From Hyperoodon ampullatus (Eukaryota > Chordata > Mammalia > Artiodactyla > Ziphiidae): a stretch of DNA of 64,000 nt. Positions 1 to 11,567 of the stretch are shown here, piece after piece (the first letter of the stretch is position 1; each line of letters opens with the position of its first letter). The notes under the pieces are model-generated. The model saw nothing but the letters and a program-made list of their open reading frames with translations, had not been told where the DNA came from and did not search any database. The stretch lies in the NCBI GenBank assembly GCA_949752795.1, contig OX457061.1:46842338-46906337 (forward strand), written 5' to 3'. The position numbers and the translations under genes are program-made.

Positions 1-190
1 GCTTCTCTTGTTGCAGAGCACGGGCTCTAGGGTGTGCGGGCTTCAGTAGTTGTGGCCCGTGGGCTCAGTAGTTGTGGCGCATGGGCTTAGTTGCTCCGTG
101 GCATGTGGGATCTTCCCAGATCAGGGATCGAAACTGTGTCCCCTGTATTGGCAGGTGGATTCTTAACCACTGTGCCACCAGGGAAGTCTC
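1..190 (-). repeat. CHR-1-like tRNA-derived SINE, cut by window edge
   Basis: On the minus strand this starts with a GACTTCCCTGGTGGCACAG-type head and runs through a CHR body of repeated 'gggctcagtagttgtgg' blocks (plus-strand reading). The A-tail side lies before position 1, so the copy is incomplete in this window. The tRNA-like promoter half (box B region near 125-140) is recognisable but diverged. Confidence 0.9.
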
Positions 191-1434
191 CTAAACCACA
201 ATTTTAAAGTTAGTTTGTGTCTTTTAAAGTTTTAGCCCCATGAAAAAAGGTTTTAAAATGAAGTCATGAGTTTCCATGATTCCATGTTAGTAGTACTTGA
301 TATGCCCTCCCAAAGCTTTCCAATAAAATGCCTAAGAAAAGGCACAAAAAAGACACCACCAGAAAATAATGAAAAGACCATATGCTGTGGTCTAGTGGGA
401 ATTTCTGCTAGAGAGAATTTCCGTGAACAGAAACACTGATGCATGTGCCCCCAGGAATAAAGTTACAAAATGGCTTTGATTGCCCCTTATTCTCTTTCCC
501 CATAAATCTGAGATGTCTTTACTAGGGAAACAGGTGGCTACTCCTCTCTGCAAAGGAGCTGTTTTCTGTGATAGGCAGAGTTGTGTAAACTGTCCCACAC
601 CTGCCCCATTGTTTCTCCTTCTATATCCTTTGGAAACTAAAACTCCAAGTGTGCAACACAGCCAGAAGGGAGGATGTGATTGGATTCACATTGCAGGTAT
701 TCATTGTCTCCATCCGAAGGTCCTAACTGGGTAGGGTGGAGTGTAGGTACACACACATTTGTATTCATATTGTCTGAACGTTCCCCTACTTTATTTCTGT
801 GGACCTAATCTGACAAAGAAATGTGTGGAAAATACAATAATTATGTCATGATTATTGCTATCAAACTGACCAAGTATTTATAATTACCCTACAATGTGAG
901 TTCCTGGACTACAATCTTCAGACCCTCTTTGAGTAATGTTGATGTTAGGACATGGCACATTTTGGGGGGAGGAACCCTAACATAATGCCAAAGTGTCAGA
1001 ATTACTAATGCATATTTTATAATTCTGGGAGTTAACAAGGTCACATTTGTTGCCTTTAATCCCTTGGGAGCAATTTGAAGAAGAAAAATGGACTCTAACC
1101 AAGGGCAATGTAAAAACATTGAAGAAGTAAACGGAGGGTTTGCAATTGCAATGGGAAAGGATTCTTTTAAAATCCACACCCAAATTTTAGGCCACTACAT
1201 TAACATATATAGTGTTTAAAGTTGATTATTTTTGTATAGTAAAGGGGAAGAAGGAAAGGAAAATTTGCCCTAAAACTTGTTGTCTAATTTTTTTTAAGTA
1301 ACATTTATTTTTTCTTTCAATTTAAAAATTAACATCTGCTTACTGTAGAGGACTTTTAATATGGTAACACTGTATTACTATAAAATATTTTAAAATATGG
1401 TATAATACTATAATACAACTAATATTATATAGTA
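191..1434. other. Unannotated sequence, no gene recognised
   Basis: AT-rich, non-repetitive by eye. Open frames here are under 100 codons, overlap on both strands and show no recognisable domain. Confidence 0.5.
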
Positions 1435-1562
1435 CTTACAATACCCAGACATTATTCTAAATGCTTTATATACATTAGCCGTTTTGATTTTCGCAACTCC
1501 TCAGATAGGTATTATTAGTCCCATTTATAGATGAGGGAATGAGTCAGAGAAATTAGTTAACA
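1435..1562 (-). repeat. MIR fragment
   Basis: Shows the antisense MIR core: 'attattctaaatgctttat', then a 'cccatttatagatgaggga' segment corresponding to the conserved MIR centre. Diverged and truncated at both ends. Confidence 0.6.
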
Positions 1563-2039
1563 TGTACATATTTATGGTCTTTTGTCATTTATAATTTCCT
1601 TTTATTATCTTCTGTTTTTGAAGATCACTAATAGCTCTCCTTTAATTTTTTCAAAAACAGCGTTAACCTATATTTTTTCTAATTATCAAAGTAAGAAATG
1701 AAATGGTATTTTCAGATTTTCTTCTATATATGAAGAATTAACACTTACTTCCTTTTCTCATCTACATTTCTAGTCTTTGTTCATGTAATCTGGAATTTAA
1801 TGAAATTGTTTTTATATTATACATTCTTTTTTCTTCCAGGATTACAATTTAACAAGCATATTCCATTTTGTAGTGAAGTTTACAATTCTTTAGATTTATC
1901 TCAAAATGTTTTCAATGCTGTTGCTAATTCTTTTACATCTTTTATTTTTCCCTTTAATCTTGACTCACCTCTTAATCTTAAAGGTTATTGTTTGCTTGCT
2001 TGTTTTTAGGAGGATAGGTAAGTAAAATCTTTTAGTCCC
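1563..2039. other. Unannotated AT-rich sequence
   Basis: No recognisable repeat or coding signal. The 69-codon open frame at 1800-2009 is low-complexity, hydrophobic and T-rich, and looks like chance. Confidence 0.45.
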
Positions 2040-2290
2040 TCACAGACATGAATTGTCTTTTGATTGCCTTCACATCTATTTGAGTGAATTTTTAAAATCT
2101 GGGTTGGAGCATTTCTCTCCAAAAAACTCTGAAGATGTTATTCCATTGTGTTCTGGCCCTTAGTGTTTGCAAAAGAGACGGGGGACGCCAGCCTGGTTTT
2201 GGTTCCATTATGTACAACATGTTTGTTTTACTAAATACCTGTAAGGTTTTTTCTATATCCATATAATTCTAAACTTTTTTCAGAATATGT
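2040..2290 (-). repeat. Possible ancient L1/HAL1 ORF1-region fragment
   Basis: 'gatgttattccattgtgttc' followed by 'tggccc' resembles the antisense ORF1 region of mammalian L1/HAL1, and compares with 61180-61215 in the better preserved L1 of this window. Highly diverged, so tentative. Confidence 0.35.
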
Positions 2291-2324
2291 CTATGCATGC
2301 ATCTTTTTTTAAAAAAAAGGAGGC

Positions 2325-2570
2325 AAGAAGCATACTGGTTAAGGACTCAAGCTTGGAAATCAAATAGCATAGGTTGAATCTCAGCTCTGCTCTTGAATTG
2401 AGACCTTTGTCAAATGACTCTCTCTAGCCTCAGTTTCCTCAACATAAAGTGGGATAATGACAGCACTTTACTGCTTAGGTTTGTTGTTAGGATTCAATGA
2501 AATCGCGGATGTGAAATGCATAGCACAATACCTGACCCATAGTAAGTGATATTATTATTGTTATTAGGTT
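2325..2570 (+). repeat. MIR SINE
   Basis: Sense MIR order is visible: 'ggttaaggactcaagcttgg' head, a region corresponding to 'gttcgaatcccagctctgc', 'cctcagtttcctcaacataa' core, then 'acctgacccatagtaagtg' tail. Nearly full-length and old. Confidence 0.8.
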
Positions 2571-3157
2571 TGTCTGGAACATAATTTACCCTTTCAATCT
2601 TTGTACTAACACAAAAGTCAAAGCAGACTCACATGAATCATAGATCTTATTCCTCATCAAATTTTCCTAATAATTCCAAGGATAGAGGCAATCACCAGGT
2701 TGAAACAAAGCATTATTTCGTGGAGGAGCCTGAAATCATCAGAAGCTTGCAGAAGTTGGCCAAAATGTCTCCTTTTTTACACTTTGGGTTTTGGTTTTGG
2801 TTTTCAATTAACCAATGCATTTTGAACAATGTGTGTGGAAATCTTACTCACAAAAGGGGCCATTAACCTCTTCCATTCCCCACTTCTTCATGTTTACACG
2901 GTTCATGGGAGTTATAGTTGCTGACAATGTAGAAAAAGTAGAATAAACAGGTGATAGAGGATAATATTCTGGATATATATATAATTCCTACAATAGATGG
3001 GTGTATTCTCAGTATTCTAGTTGGTAAAGACCTTGGCTTTCCTAACAGGGAAAGAAAAGTGGTAAGAATCTAAACAAAGCCTCTTACTTTCTGCAAAAGT
3101 GTAGGACGTGTGTTCTGAGGCAGGAAATAAAGGATGTGGCATCTTCTGCCTTGCTGT
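2571..3157. other. Unannotated sequence
   Basis: No repeat or gene recognised. The 77-codon open frame at 2633-2866 has no family resemblance that I can see. Confidence 0.45.
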
Positions 3158-3228
3158 CTTTTTTTTTTTTTTTAACATCTTTATTGGAGTATAATTACTT
3201 TACAAGGTTTTGTTAGTTTCTGCTGTGT
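3158..3228 (-). repeat. Very short 3' end of a young-type L1
   Basis: A T-run is followed by 'aacatctttattggagtata' and 'gttagtttctgctgt', which match the extreme 3' ends of the L1 copies at 49954 and 55814. The copy is only about 70 bp, an extreme 5' truncation. Confidence 0.8.
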
Positions 3229-3680
3229 ACACTTTTTCTGGGGAAAGCCAGCTGCTGAGTTGTGAGTATACTCATGCAGCCTTGTGAAAAAAACCCACAT
3301 TGAGAGGAACTTAGGCCTCCCACCAACAACCAGCACCAGTCTGATAACCAAGTGAGTGAACTACTTTTGAAGAAAATTCTCTAGCTCTAGTCCAGTTGAG
3401 TCTAGGCTACTTCAGATGACTGTAGCCCCAGGCTGACATATTGACCACTTATGAGAGACCCCAAGTCAGAATCTCACAGCCAATCCACTCTCAAATTCTT
3501 TTTCTTATTTTTTTAAATGGATAGACATATATATTTTATTGTTTGTCACATCTCTTCATGACCTGGGGTTTATACTACAAAGCCTTTCTCTTCCTTATGA
3601 TTAATTTTTGTATGTTATTCTTTTTTTTTTCACTCTCAAATTCTTGACCCACAGAATCTTTGAGAAACAATAAATGTTTA
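3229..3680. other. Unannotated sequence
   Basis: Nothing recognised apart from T-rich stretches near 3500-3530 and 3620-3630. Confidence 0.4.
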
Positions 3681-4196
3681 TTTTATTTATTTTTATTAAT
3701 TTTTTATTGGGATAAAATTAATATTGTATACAATTTACATTTTCACCATTTTAAAGTGTATAATTCAGTGTTTTTTTGTTTTTGTTTTTGTTTTTTTTGC
3801 GGTACGCGGGCCTCTCACTGCTGTGGCCTCTCCCGTTGCGGAGCCCAGGCTCCGGACGCGCAGGCCCAGCGGCCATGGCTCACGGGCCGAGCTGCTCCGC
3901 AGCATGTGGGATCTTCCTGGACCAGGGCACGAACCCGTGTCCCCTGCATTGGCAGGCGGACTCTCAACCACTGCGCCACCAGGGGAGCCCCTTCAGTGGT
4001 TTTTAATAGTATATTCATGAAGTGCACCCATCACCACTACCTAATTCCAGAATACTTTCATCACCCCCAAAATAAATCCTGTACCTCCTAATTCTTCCCC
4101 CCTGTCATCCCCTGAAAATCACTAATTTACTTTCTGTCTTTATGGATTTGTCTATTCTGGACATTTCATATAAATGGAATCATACAATATGTGTGG
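3681..4196 (-). repeat. Ancient L1 3' end (L1M type), split by a SINE
   Basis: 'cattttaaagtgtataattc' and, beyond the SINE, 'cccatcaccactacctaatt' and 'tttcatataaatggaatcat' are typical antisense L1M 3' UTR blocks. The same arrangement recurs at 30110-30400. The SINE at 3771-3991 interrupts it. Confidence 0.8.
3771..3991 (-). repeat. CHR-2-like SINE, complete, with target duplication
   Basis: Complete short-form CHR SINE in antisense, with a T-rich tail at 3771-3799, body, and head ending 'ccaccaggggagcccc'. Flanked by TTCAGTG at 3764-3770 and 3992-3998. Inserted in the ancient L1 3' UTR. The six-frame translations over it are SINE sequence, not a protein. Confidence 0.92.
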
Positions 4197-4427
4197 TGAT
4201 TTATTATGCAGGAATAGATAACAATTACTGTTCTTTTAGTGCATAGAGCAATTGCTACAGAACAGATTCTTTTCAACCTAATTTCATTGGCTTTGTAGTT
4301 AGACACAGTCTCTTCAAGATTCTGAATAAATTGACATTCAGTCTTGTTATATTTTTCTTCCAGTTTTTTGTTTGTCGTTTCATAATAATTTTTGTGGAAT
4401 TTTGGGAAAAGCCATGAGTGAGGCTGT

Positions 4428-4980
4428 GTATTAGTTATCCATTGCTGCATGTCAAATTACCACAACGGTGGCAGCTTAAAACCATATACATTTATTATCT
4501 CACTGCTTCTGTGAGTCAGAGCTTGACTTAGTTGTGTCTTCTGCTCAGGCTACAATCAAGGCATCATCTGGGCTGCATTCTCATTTGGGGGCTTGCTTAG
4601 GGAGGAATCTGCCCAAGCTCACTCAAATTTGGGGCAGAATTAATTTCCTTGTAGTTGTAGGACTGAGGGCTCCAGTTTCTTGTTGGCTATTCCAAGTGGT
4701 CACCCTCAGTTTCCCCATGGGTTTCCCCACCATGGCCACTTACTTCACGAAGCCAGCAGATAGAATCTCTAGAAAAAGTGTGCTAGCAAGATGGGGTCTC
4801 ATAAAATGTAATCTAGTCATGGAACTGTCATCCCATCATGTTTGGTATATTCCATTGGTTAGAAGCAGGTCACAGGTCCTGCCCACACTCAATGGGAGAG
4901 AATTATCCAAGGTGTGAACACCAAGAGGCAGGGATCATGGGGCAGGGGGTGTGGACAGACATCTCCAGAGTCTGCCATAG
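4428..4980 (-). repeat. MLT1-like (MaLR) LTR, ancient
   Basis: Reads 'tgtattagttatccattgct' then 'aaattaccacaacggtggca', and ends near 'cagagtctgccatag'. This is the antisense layout of an MLT1-type LTR from memory of the consensus: 'ttattatctcactgcttctg', 'gaagcaggtcacaggtcctg', 'caagaggcagggatcatggg'. Near full length. The subfamily is not determined. Confidence 0.6.
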
Positions 4981-5284
4981 ACAGCAAACCAAATACCATT
5001 TTAAACAAGATGTGAGGGAAAATCTTGCAGATAATCAAACTCTTTTCCATTTTACTTTGTTTCTAAAAGACTAGAATTCATTTGATGTTACTTTTACAGT
5101 CTATATTTACTCTCACGTTTTATCATTTTTGATACAGGTTTATCTAGTTTTTTTTCCACAAAAAAAGAGATTTTATTTTCTGAACATTGCTCCAGCTCAA
5201 AAATGGGAAAACTAATTGCAATCTAGAGCTAGCTTTAATGGCACTGAGGTCTCCATATATTTACTCTCTTGAAAACCTTATGAG
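4981..5284. other. Unannotated sequence
   Basis: AT-rich, with nothing recognisable. Confidence 0.4.
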
Positions 5285-5535
5285 GCAATGTACCATAATG
5301 CTTATGAACATGGGTTCTGGAATTAGGAAAACCTGGGTTCAAAATCAGGCTCTGTCATTTACTAGCTGTGTCACCTAAGACAAGTGACTCAATTTCTTCA
5401 TCTTAACATAGGAATAATAATAACATCTACCCCATGGGCTTATGAGTATTCAAGGACAGAATGCATGTAAAGTGTTTAACACACCACCTTATATATTGTA
5501 AGCACTCTACTGATGCAAATTTATAGTAACAATAA
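5285..5535 (+). repeat. MIR SINE
   Basis: Sense MIR: 'gttctggaattaggaaaacc', 'tgggttcaaaatcaggctct', 'ttactagctgtgtcacctaa', then a tail with 'tgtaagcactctactgatgc'. Close to full length. Confidence 0.85.
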
Positions 5536-5571
5536 TGACAATAATAATAATTATTGACCTAAAGAAGAGAG

Positions 5572-5899
5572 GTTTTTTTAAAAATAAATTTATTTATTTT
5601 TGGCTGCGTTGTGTCTTAGTTGCTGCACGCGGGCTTTCTCTAGTTGTGGCGAGTGGGGGCTACTCTTCCTTGCAGTGTGCAGGCTTCTCATTGCGGTGGC
5701 TTCTCTTGTTGTGGAGCACGGGCTCTAGGTGCGTGGGCTCAGTAGTTGTGGCTCACAGGCTCCAGAGTGCAGGCTCAGTAGTTGTGGCTCATGGGCTTAG
5801 TTGCTCTGCGGCATGAGGGATCTTCCTGGAGCAGGGCTCGAACCTGTGTCTCCTGCATTGGCAGGCGGATTCTTAACCACTGAGCCACCAGGGAAACCC
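5572..5899 (-). repeat. CHR-1-like SINE, full length
   Basis: Antisense CHR-1 with an AT-rich 3' tail (plus 5572-5600), a body of 'tagttgtgg' blocks, and the tRNA-like head ending 'gagccaccagggaaaccc'. Target duplication AAGAAGAGAG at 5562-5571 and 5900-5909. About 328 bp. Confidence 0.92.
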
Positions 5900-5909
5900 A
5901 AGAAGAGAG

Positions 5910-6984
5910 TTTTAAGAAGGAGGAAACAATAGACAGTGTGGCCTAAAAGTCAAGTATGATAAGGACTGAAGGATGTCCAATAGATTCAGCAGCTGGAAGG
6001 TCATTGGTTTTCATGGTAAGAGCTGTACCAGTGGCTGGGGGTTCGGCCATAGCTGTACTGCAGTGGAGGTGCAGAGGGAATGCGAAGTTAGGAAGAAAAA
6101 GCAGAAGAGAAGGGCATTGGCTCTGGCAGGAGAAACTTTGAAGGAGGGACAACGGGGCAATATCTATGATATGCCCTTTGCTGCTACATGCTATGGGTAA
6201 CAGGGTTCACCTCGCAAGAACAGTATATCCAGCAGGTCCCCAAATTTGTGCAGGAGATTCAGTCTTTTCCTCTTTGGGTTAGTGCATTTCTAACTCTTCC
6301 TTATAAGAAAAAAATTTTTAAATCCAAACTTCTATTTCTGGCTTCTCTATAGTTAGCTAAATTACAACTTGAAATATTTAAAGGTTTCCAGCATACATAA
6401 CAACCTGATACAATAAATGCAAAAAAAGAAGCTGATCTGTAAGAGGCAGGGGATATTCATAAAAAGTTACAAATTCCCAGCTGGCATGGGAATGAATGGT
6501 GGAGACTTTGAACATTTGAGGGGAATCAAATGCAAGCCAAAGATGGTAGATTTAGAGGTTTTACTATTGCACACTAAATTGCAAACCCATTTGGCATGAG
6601 ACCAGCTATCAATATGGGTAAAATGCAGGAGTTGATGTTTATATTTTTTCTGAGCTAGTTAGAGGATTTATCTGTGTAGTAATAAGCTTTCTAAGCTGGA
6701 ACAGTAGGGAAGATGCTTGAGTTTGTAATTTACTATTATTCCACCTATCATTATATTTCGTACCAGCAGTCACACTTTATCCGAGAGCTTTCTGAATAAT
6801 TTCAGTTCATCAACAAGAAGGAAGAATAATTCCTCAATGGTAAGGGCCATGAGCTGAATGCTGTGCCTTTACCTTAAAGGGGTAGTGGAAATATTGCATG
6901 ATGTAGTATCTGGACATTTATAGAGCCAAGGAGCTCCTGAGTTCTCCCCCTTGGGAGTGCTTATGGAAGCTTTAATAAACTGTT
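5910..6984. other. Unannotated sequence
   Basis: Over 1 kb with no recognised repeat. Overlapping short open frames on both strands at 5943-6200 show no domain. No splice-framed exon could be supported. Confidence 0.45.
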
Positions 6985-7185
6985 ACTGTGAGGCAGTAGA
7001 AAGGACCTGGGCTGGAGTCACAAAGTCCATTACTTACTGTGTGAACTGGGTCACTTCATGCCCTCTCTAAGCCCATTTCCTCTGCTGTGAAATGGGACAA
7101 TTATATCAATCTCATGAACTGTGGTACAGTCGAATGAGATTCTGGGTATCTGGCATGTTGAAGGTTCAATAAATTCCTCTTGAAT
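6985..7185 (+). repeat. MIR SINE
   Basis: Sense MIR with 'ggacctgggctggagtcaca', 'tactgtgtgaactgggtcac' and 'cccatttcctctgctgtgaa', ending near 'ggttcaataaattcc'. Confidence 0.75.
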
Positions 7186-8329
7186 TTGGATTCCTACACA
7201 TCTCTACTTTCTATTCAATAAATTGAATTCTTTCTGTGAATATACCCTGAGTAATAACTTCTAAGTTCCATTTCCCCAAATGTGGAGTAGTGAGTTACTT
7301 GTTCACAGTTACTGCTGCAGTCGTGCAGTGTGATGAAGTGACATAATTTTGCTGCCCAGGAAGACAGGAACCCTGGCTGTACCTCTAACCTACTGAGTGA
7401 CATTGAAAATGATATTGACTCTCTGAGCCTACTTCCTGATTTGTAAATTATGCCACAGGGTGGTTTGTGGTGTGGAACAAATACATTCTAAGTTTTCTTC
7501 TGTTTTGAATATTCCCAAGGTAGATAAGAAAGTTCTTTCCATTCTGGGCTATTGAGTCATACCTTTGCTCATAGTAATTCATTAAGAAGCATTATTACCG
7601 GTAACTCTAAATGATTCCCACAGAAGAATTTAGCAGGTACTGAAATCATTGACAATAAATGAATTTGCTAACTAAAATGTGGTACAGTCCTATGAAGAAG
7701 ATAATTTGTTTTGTTATCATTTAGATGTATTAAAAGAAGGTCATTATCATTCAGTTCCTGAATTGTATTGCATGAATATTTGTTGATTTAGCAAATAAAT
7801 AGATGCTTGCATTCTATACAGGCCACCTATGCAATAGTGTCAAACAGCAGCATGGGCTATTTGGACGTTAGAGGATGGGAGGGTCTGTGTTCTGATCACT
7901 TGCCATACTGCTGTCCTGAAATACACCTTTGCCTGCAAAGATCCTGCAGGCTAATTTCAGCAGCTGGGAAACCGCCCGGGATGTCATGGGCTTAAGGTAC
8001 GCTGCTGCACGCATTCACCAGCAGGCAGGCATCTGTCTCTAGATCTAGGGGAGCTTGCAGTGATGTGACCTCAGCCCCAATATGGAGCCTAATGGAAAGT
8101 GATAAGTCATAGATACATATCCAAATATTTTTGTCAGAATAAATGTGGGACTTGTTTAAAAGTTGTATACACACACAGAAAAGAGTTACGTAGATCACAC
8201 AAGGATCAATGCTGATCTTATTCAGGACCAACTACTGACACAGACTAGCAGGGAAATTACATAGAAGGAGTCCTTATGCTTTGAGGTGCTTGGGACATCT
8301 GCCCTATCATGGGGTCCTCCTATATAACC
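7186..8329. other. Mostly unannotated, possible diverged MIR near 7350-7465
   Basis: 7350-7465 has MIR-like spacing ('aaccctggctgtacctctaa', 'ctctgagcctacttcctgat'), but it is too diverged to call firmly. The remainder shows nothing recognisable. Confidence 0.4.
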
Positions 8330-8545
8330 CCCAAGCTCTGTAGTCAGCCAGACCCAGATTCAATTCCTACAGCTGCTTATTAGCCATGCAGCTTTGGGCA
8401 GGTTTTCTTTTTTGTAACGTGAGGCTAAACATAGTACCTACCTCACACATGGTGAATGTGAGAATTAAATGAGAAAATGTATATTATATGCTTTGTAAAG
8501 GGCTTTTCACTTAGTAAACCCTGAAGTGTTATAATTATTCATGAT
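8330..8545 (+). repeat. MIR SINE
   Basis: Sense MIR: 'tagtcagccagacccagatt', 'agccatgcagctttgggcag', 'gtacctacctcacacatggt', 'gagaattaaatgagaaaatg'. Confidence 0.8.
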
Positions 8546-8690
8546 GATTTTGTTATTTTATTATAATAAAAATTGGGGGCTCAGAGAAAGTTGCCCAAGG
8601 TCAGACAGCTAACAACTAACTGGCAGGGCCAGGCTGAGCACCCAGGTCTATCTGCCTATGATTATCCCATGCTGCTGCAAAAGGGAGGTG
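8546..8690 (-). repeat. MIR fragment, inverted relative to its neighbour
   Basis: Antisense MIR: 'aaggtcagacagctaacaac', 'tggcagggccaggctgagca', 'cccaggtctatctgcctatg'. It abuts the sense MIR at 8330-8545, giving an inverted MIR pair. Confidence 0.75.
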
Positions 8691-10164
8691 AACGTGGTAA
8701 CACCAACAGCAAAGGAAGAACAGGCTGACTAATTCTACTGTGGGACAGTCCATTCTGGGCAGAATCTTGTCCATCAGGAACAGAAGGAAGTGTCAATCTA
8801 CAACAATCCTTCCCACAGTCTACAGACTCTAAACCTGGGCCTCAGGGGCACTCCTGAAACCAGTCAAACCTAAGCGGACCTACTTGTGAACTGGGGTTAA
8901 AATTTAACAAAATAAACACTGAGCAGTGCAACAAGTATAGCTCCTTTATTTTGTATAACTTCTCTTTTGTCTTCCTCTGTGCTGCTGTCATACCCCCTGT
9001 CGACACGGTGTACTCTGTCAGACAATCTCCTTCCAAATCCCAAAATTCGGAGTGCGGCACAAAGGCCTCTGGCTTTCCTTCTCCCAAACTTTCTGGAGTT
9101 TTCTTTTGCGCAGGCTTTAAGGTGCCAATTTGAAGCAAAGGTGGGCAGGGGAAGCCAGGGCCCTAGCATCTGACCTCTCGCCTATCTTTTCTTCTTCTTT
9201 TGGTTTAAGAAATTTATTTTCTATTCCTGTCTTATAGGAACTTTCCTTGGGTTACCTCTGAGTCCACTCTACCCACAGCTTAGAGAAAAACTATGTATTT
9301 TCAGACATATAAGCATTGTTTCTTATTTAAAAAGGAGATTTTAGAATTTATAAATTCTTTTTCTCTCTGCAACATTTGGCTTTCAAGTGTTTATCGCTAT
9401 TAAATTTTTAAAAACACTTTTGTTGGTATGGTACTGACCTCCTCCTTCCCTAGGACAATATGACCCTTGACCTATCTTTAAGGCAGATGGATGCATAGGA
9501 AAGAAAGAAAATAACACCTGGGTTACTCAGAAGTCACTGAGGAAATGATTGAAGATACTTAAAATACATTATCCCCATGACACTGGTGAAGATCCATGGT
9601 TATGCCATTAGGATGGATCTTTCCTTCATTCACTTGTGAATATTGACAGAGAGCCAACAGAGGCCAGGCACTGAGGATGGCAATAAACAACTTTCCCACT
9701 TTTCACAGCCCAGACAATAGCACTGAGAACATCCACAGATATAGCTGTCTGATTTTCATAGAGCCTTGGAGAAGCCTTGCAGAAAATGAGTTGGTGTTTT
9801 TTTGGACTGTCTGTAATGAGCATAAAGATACTTGCTTTTTGAGGGACCATTGATCATCAAGCCCTCTGTTCAGGGGTGCTATATCCCAACCCTGTCTACA
9901 TTTTGTATTGCTTATTTATTTTTGCCATGATGGTGATGGCTTGCAGGGTTGGTAGAATGGACACTTCCTTCTAAGGTGCCTTCTTATAAGCACTTGCTCT
10001 CTGTTTGCTATTGAAAGAGCGTCTTGGGATACAATTATACAATCTCACATGAATAGTTAATGGGATGAACTAGAAATACAGGAGATTTTTACGATGGTGA
10101 TTCATGTCCTGCCAGTTTAGGAGTTGTTTTAACCACAAAAACACTTGAACTTATCACAGAATTA
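8691..10164. other. Unannotated sequence
   Basis: About 1.5 kb without a recognised repeat. Moderately GC-rich around 8990-9170, where open frames exist on both strands (90-98 codons on minus), but none shows a known domain or codon signal that I can defend. Confidence 0.4.
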
Positions 10165-10325
10165 AAAATCAAAAAACCTGGATTTGAACTCCGACCCTGC
10201 GTCTAGTTCTTGACATGTGGTAAGTTACTTTACCTCTCAGAGGTTTTGTTTCTTTATCTGGAAAATAAACACTTGGACTAAATGGTCTCTGAGGACGCTT
10301 CCAGCTCTACCAGACTGTGCTTCTT
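10165..10325 (+). repeat. MIR3/MIRc-like fragment
   Basis: 'aaacctggatttgaactccg', 'acctctcagaggttttgttt' and the characteristic end 'ggactaaatggtctctgagg' then 'cttccagctctacc' fit a MIR3-type 3' half. Confidence 0.65.
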
Positions 10326-10519
10326 CAGCATAGGTGTTTTTCTTCTTCAGGAACTTTGTGTGGAGCCAGGATGTGGTCTTGCTGCAATCTTCTCTGGTTG
10401 TATAATTTTCGGGGATTGGATAGATTGTTGTCATTTGTCAATTTCCTAGTTTCATTTTCTGGACACTGGTAAGACATACTCCCACCAGTCTTGTATGGGA
10501 AAACATTGAACATTGAAAT

Positions 10520-11160
10520 CTTACCATGTACCAGGCACTATGCTAAGCACTTTATAGGCATTCTTATAACAATCCTATGAAGTAGATATCTTTTATTCTG
10601 TAGTTTATAGAAGAAGAAACTGAGGCTTAGAGAATAATTTGTCAAGATCACAAGCTAAGGACTTCCCTGGTGGTCCAGTGGTTAAGAATCTGCCTTCCAA
10701 TGCAGGGGGCGTGGGTTTGATCCCTGGTCAGGGAACTAGGATCCCACATACCGCAGGACAACTAAGCCTGTGTGCTCTAGAGCCCGCGTGCTGCAACTAC
10801 TGAGCCCGTGCTCTGCAACTACTGAGCCTGTGCGCTCCGGAGCCTGTGCACCACAACTAGAGAGAAACCCATGCGCTACCATGAAGAGCCCGCGTGCTGC
10901 AGCTAAGACCCAACGTAGCCAAATAAATAAATAATTTGAAAAGAATAATAATTAAAAAAAAAAAGACTCCGCGCTCTCAATCCAGGGGGCACATGTTCAA
11001 TCCCTGGTGGGGGAACTATTGATAAGATCCTGCATGCTGTACGGTGCAGCCAAAAAGAAAAAAAAATCACAAACTAATTACAACCAGGGCCAAGATTCTA
11101 ATGGTGAGTCTGTCTGGCTCAAAGCCAGGCTCTTGACCTCTAAGTTATCTATTTTGTGCA
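10520..11160 (-). repeat. MIR SINE split by a CHR SINE dimer
   Basis: Left part 10520-10658: 'ccaggcactatgctaagcac', 'gaagaagaaactgaggctta', 'gtcaagatcacaagctaa'. The right part resumes at 11066 ('atcacaaactaattac') and reaches 'gctcttgacctctaagttat' near 11147. The two parts are continuous once the SINE locus and one copy of its target duplication are removed. Confidence 0.8.
10659..11065 (+). repeat. Dimeric CHR-1-like SINE inside one target duplication
   Basis: Unit 1 (10659 to about 10963) is a full CHR-1 with head GGACTTCCCTGGTGGTCC, body and tail 'ccaaataaataaataa'. Unit 2 (about 10966-11065) lacks the head and keeps 'gttcaatccctggtggggga', then ends in an A-rich tail. One duplication flanks the pair: ATCACAAGCTAA at 10647-10658 and ATCACAAACTAA at 11066-11077. 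Either a dimer was retroposed, or a truncated SINE inserted into the tail of the first. Confidence 0.85.
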
Positions 11161-11369
11161 CCAGTTCCTTGGGTGACACCTGATAAGTCAAAGTTCCAGA
11201 ATCCTGAGCAATGAAGCTTATCCAAGTGCTCTGACCAGTGTGATAGCAATGCTAAGCCCACATGGAAATGAGCAATACTGTTTTCAGAATAAGCTTATCA
11301 TGTAAAGGTGTGACTTCGAGGAAGGTGGGTCCTATGAGCACATACCATTTTCTGACAAAACCTCTAAAT

Positions 11370-11559
11370 CAGAGGTCCCCAAACCCCAGGCCACAGACTG
11401 GTACCAGGCCATGGCCTGTTAGGAACCGGGCTGCACAGCAGGAGGTGAGTGGCGGGCGAGCCAACGCTGGCATTACCGCCTGAACACCCCCACCCCATCC
11501 ATGGAAAAATTGTCTTCCACGAAACCAGTCCCTGGTGCCAACAAAGTTGGGAACTGCTA
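11370..11559. mobile_element. Non-autonomous hAT-type DNA transposon remnant
   Basis: Ends are CAGAGGTCCCCAAACCCC at the left and 'gttgggaactgct' at the right, which are imperfect inverted ends. Interior 'ctgttaggaaccgggctgca' and 'aaaaattgtcttccacgaaa' match a common mammalian hAT-derived repeat that I recognise but cannot name securely. Flanks CTCTAAAT (11362-11369) and ATCTAAAT (11560-11567) are an 8-bp duplication with one mismatch, as expected for hAT. Confidence 0.75.
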
Positions 11560-11567
11560 ATCTAAAT

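Noticed and set aside
8842..9173. Possible exon: overlapping open frames on both strands in GC-richer sequence
   Set aside because: No recognisable domain, splice context or conserved frame. A protein search of both strands against mammalian proteomes would decide. A hit with matching intron borders would reopen it.
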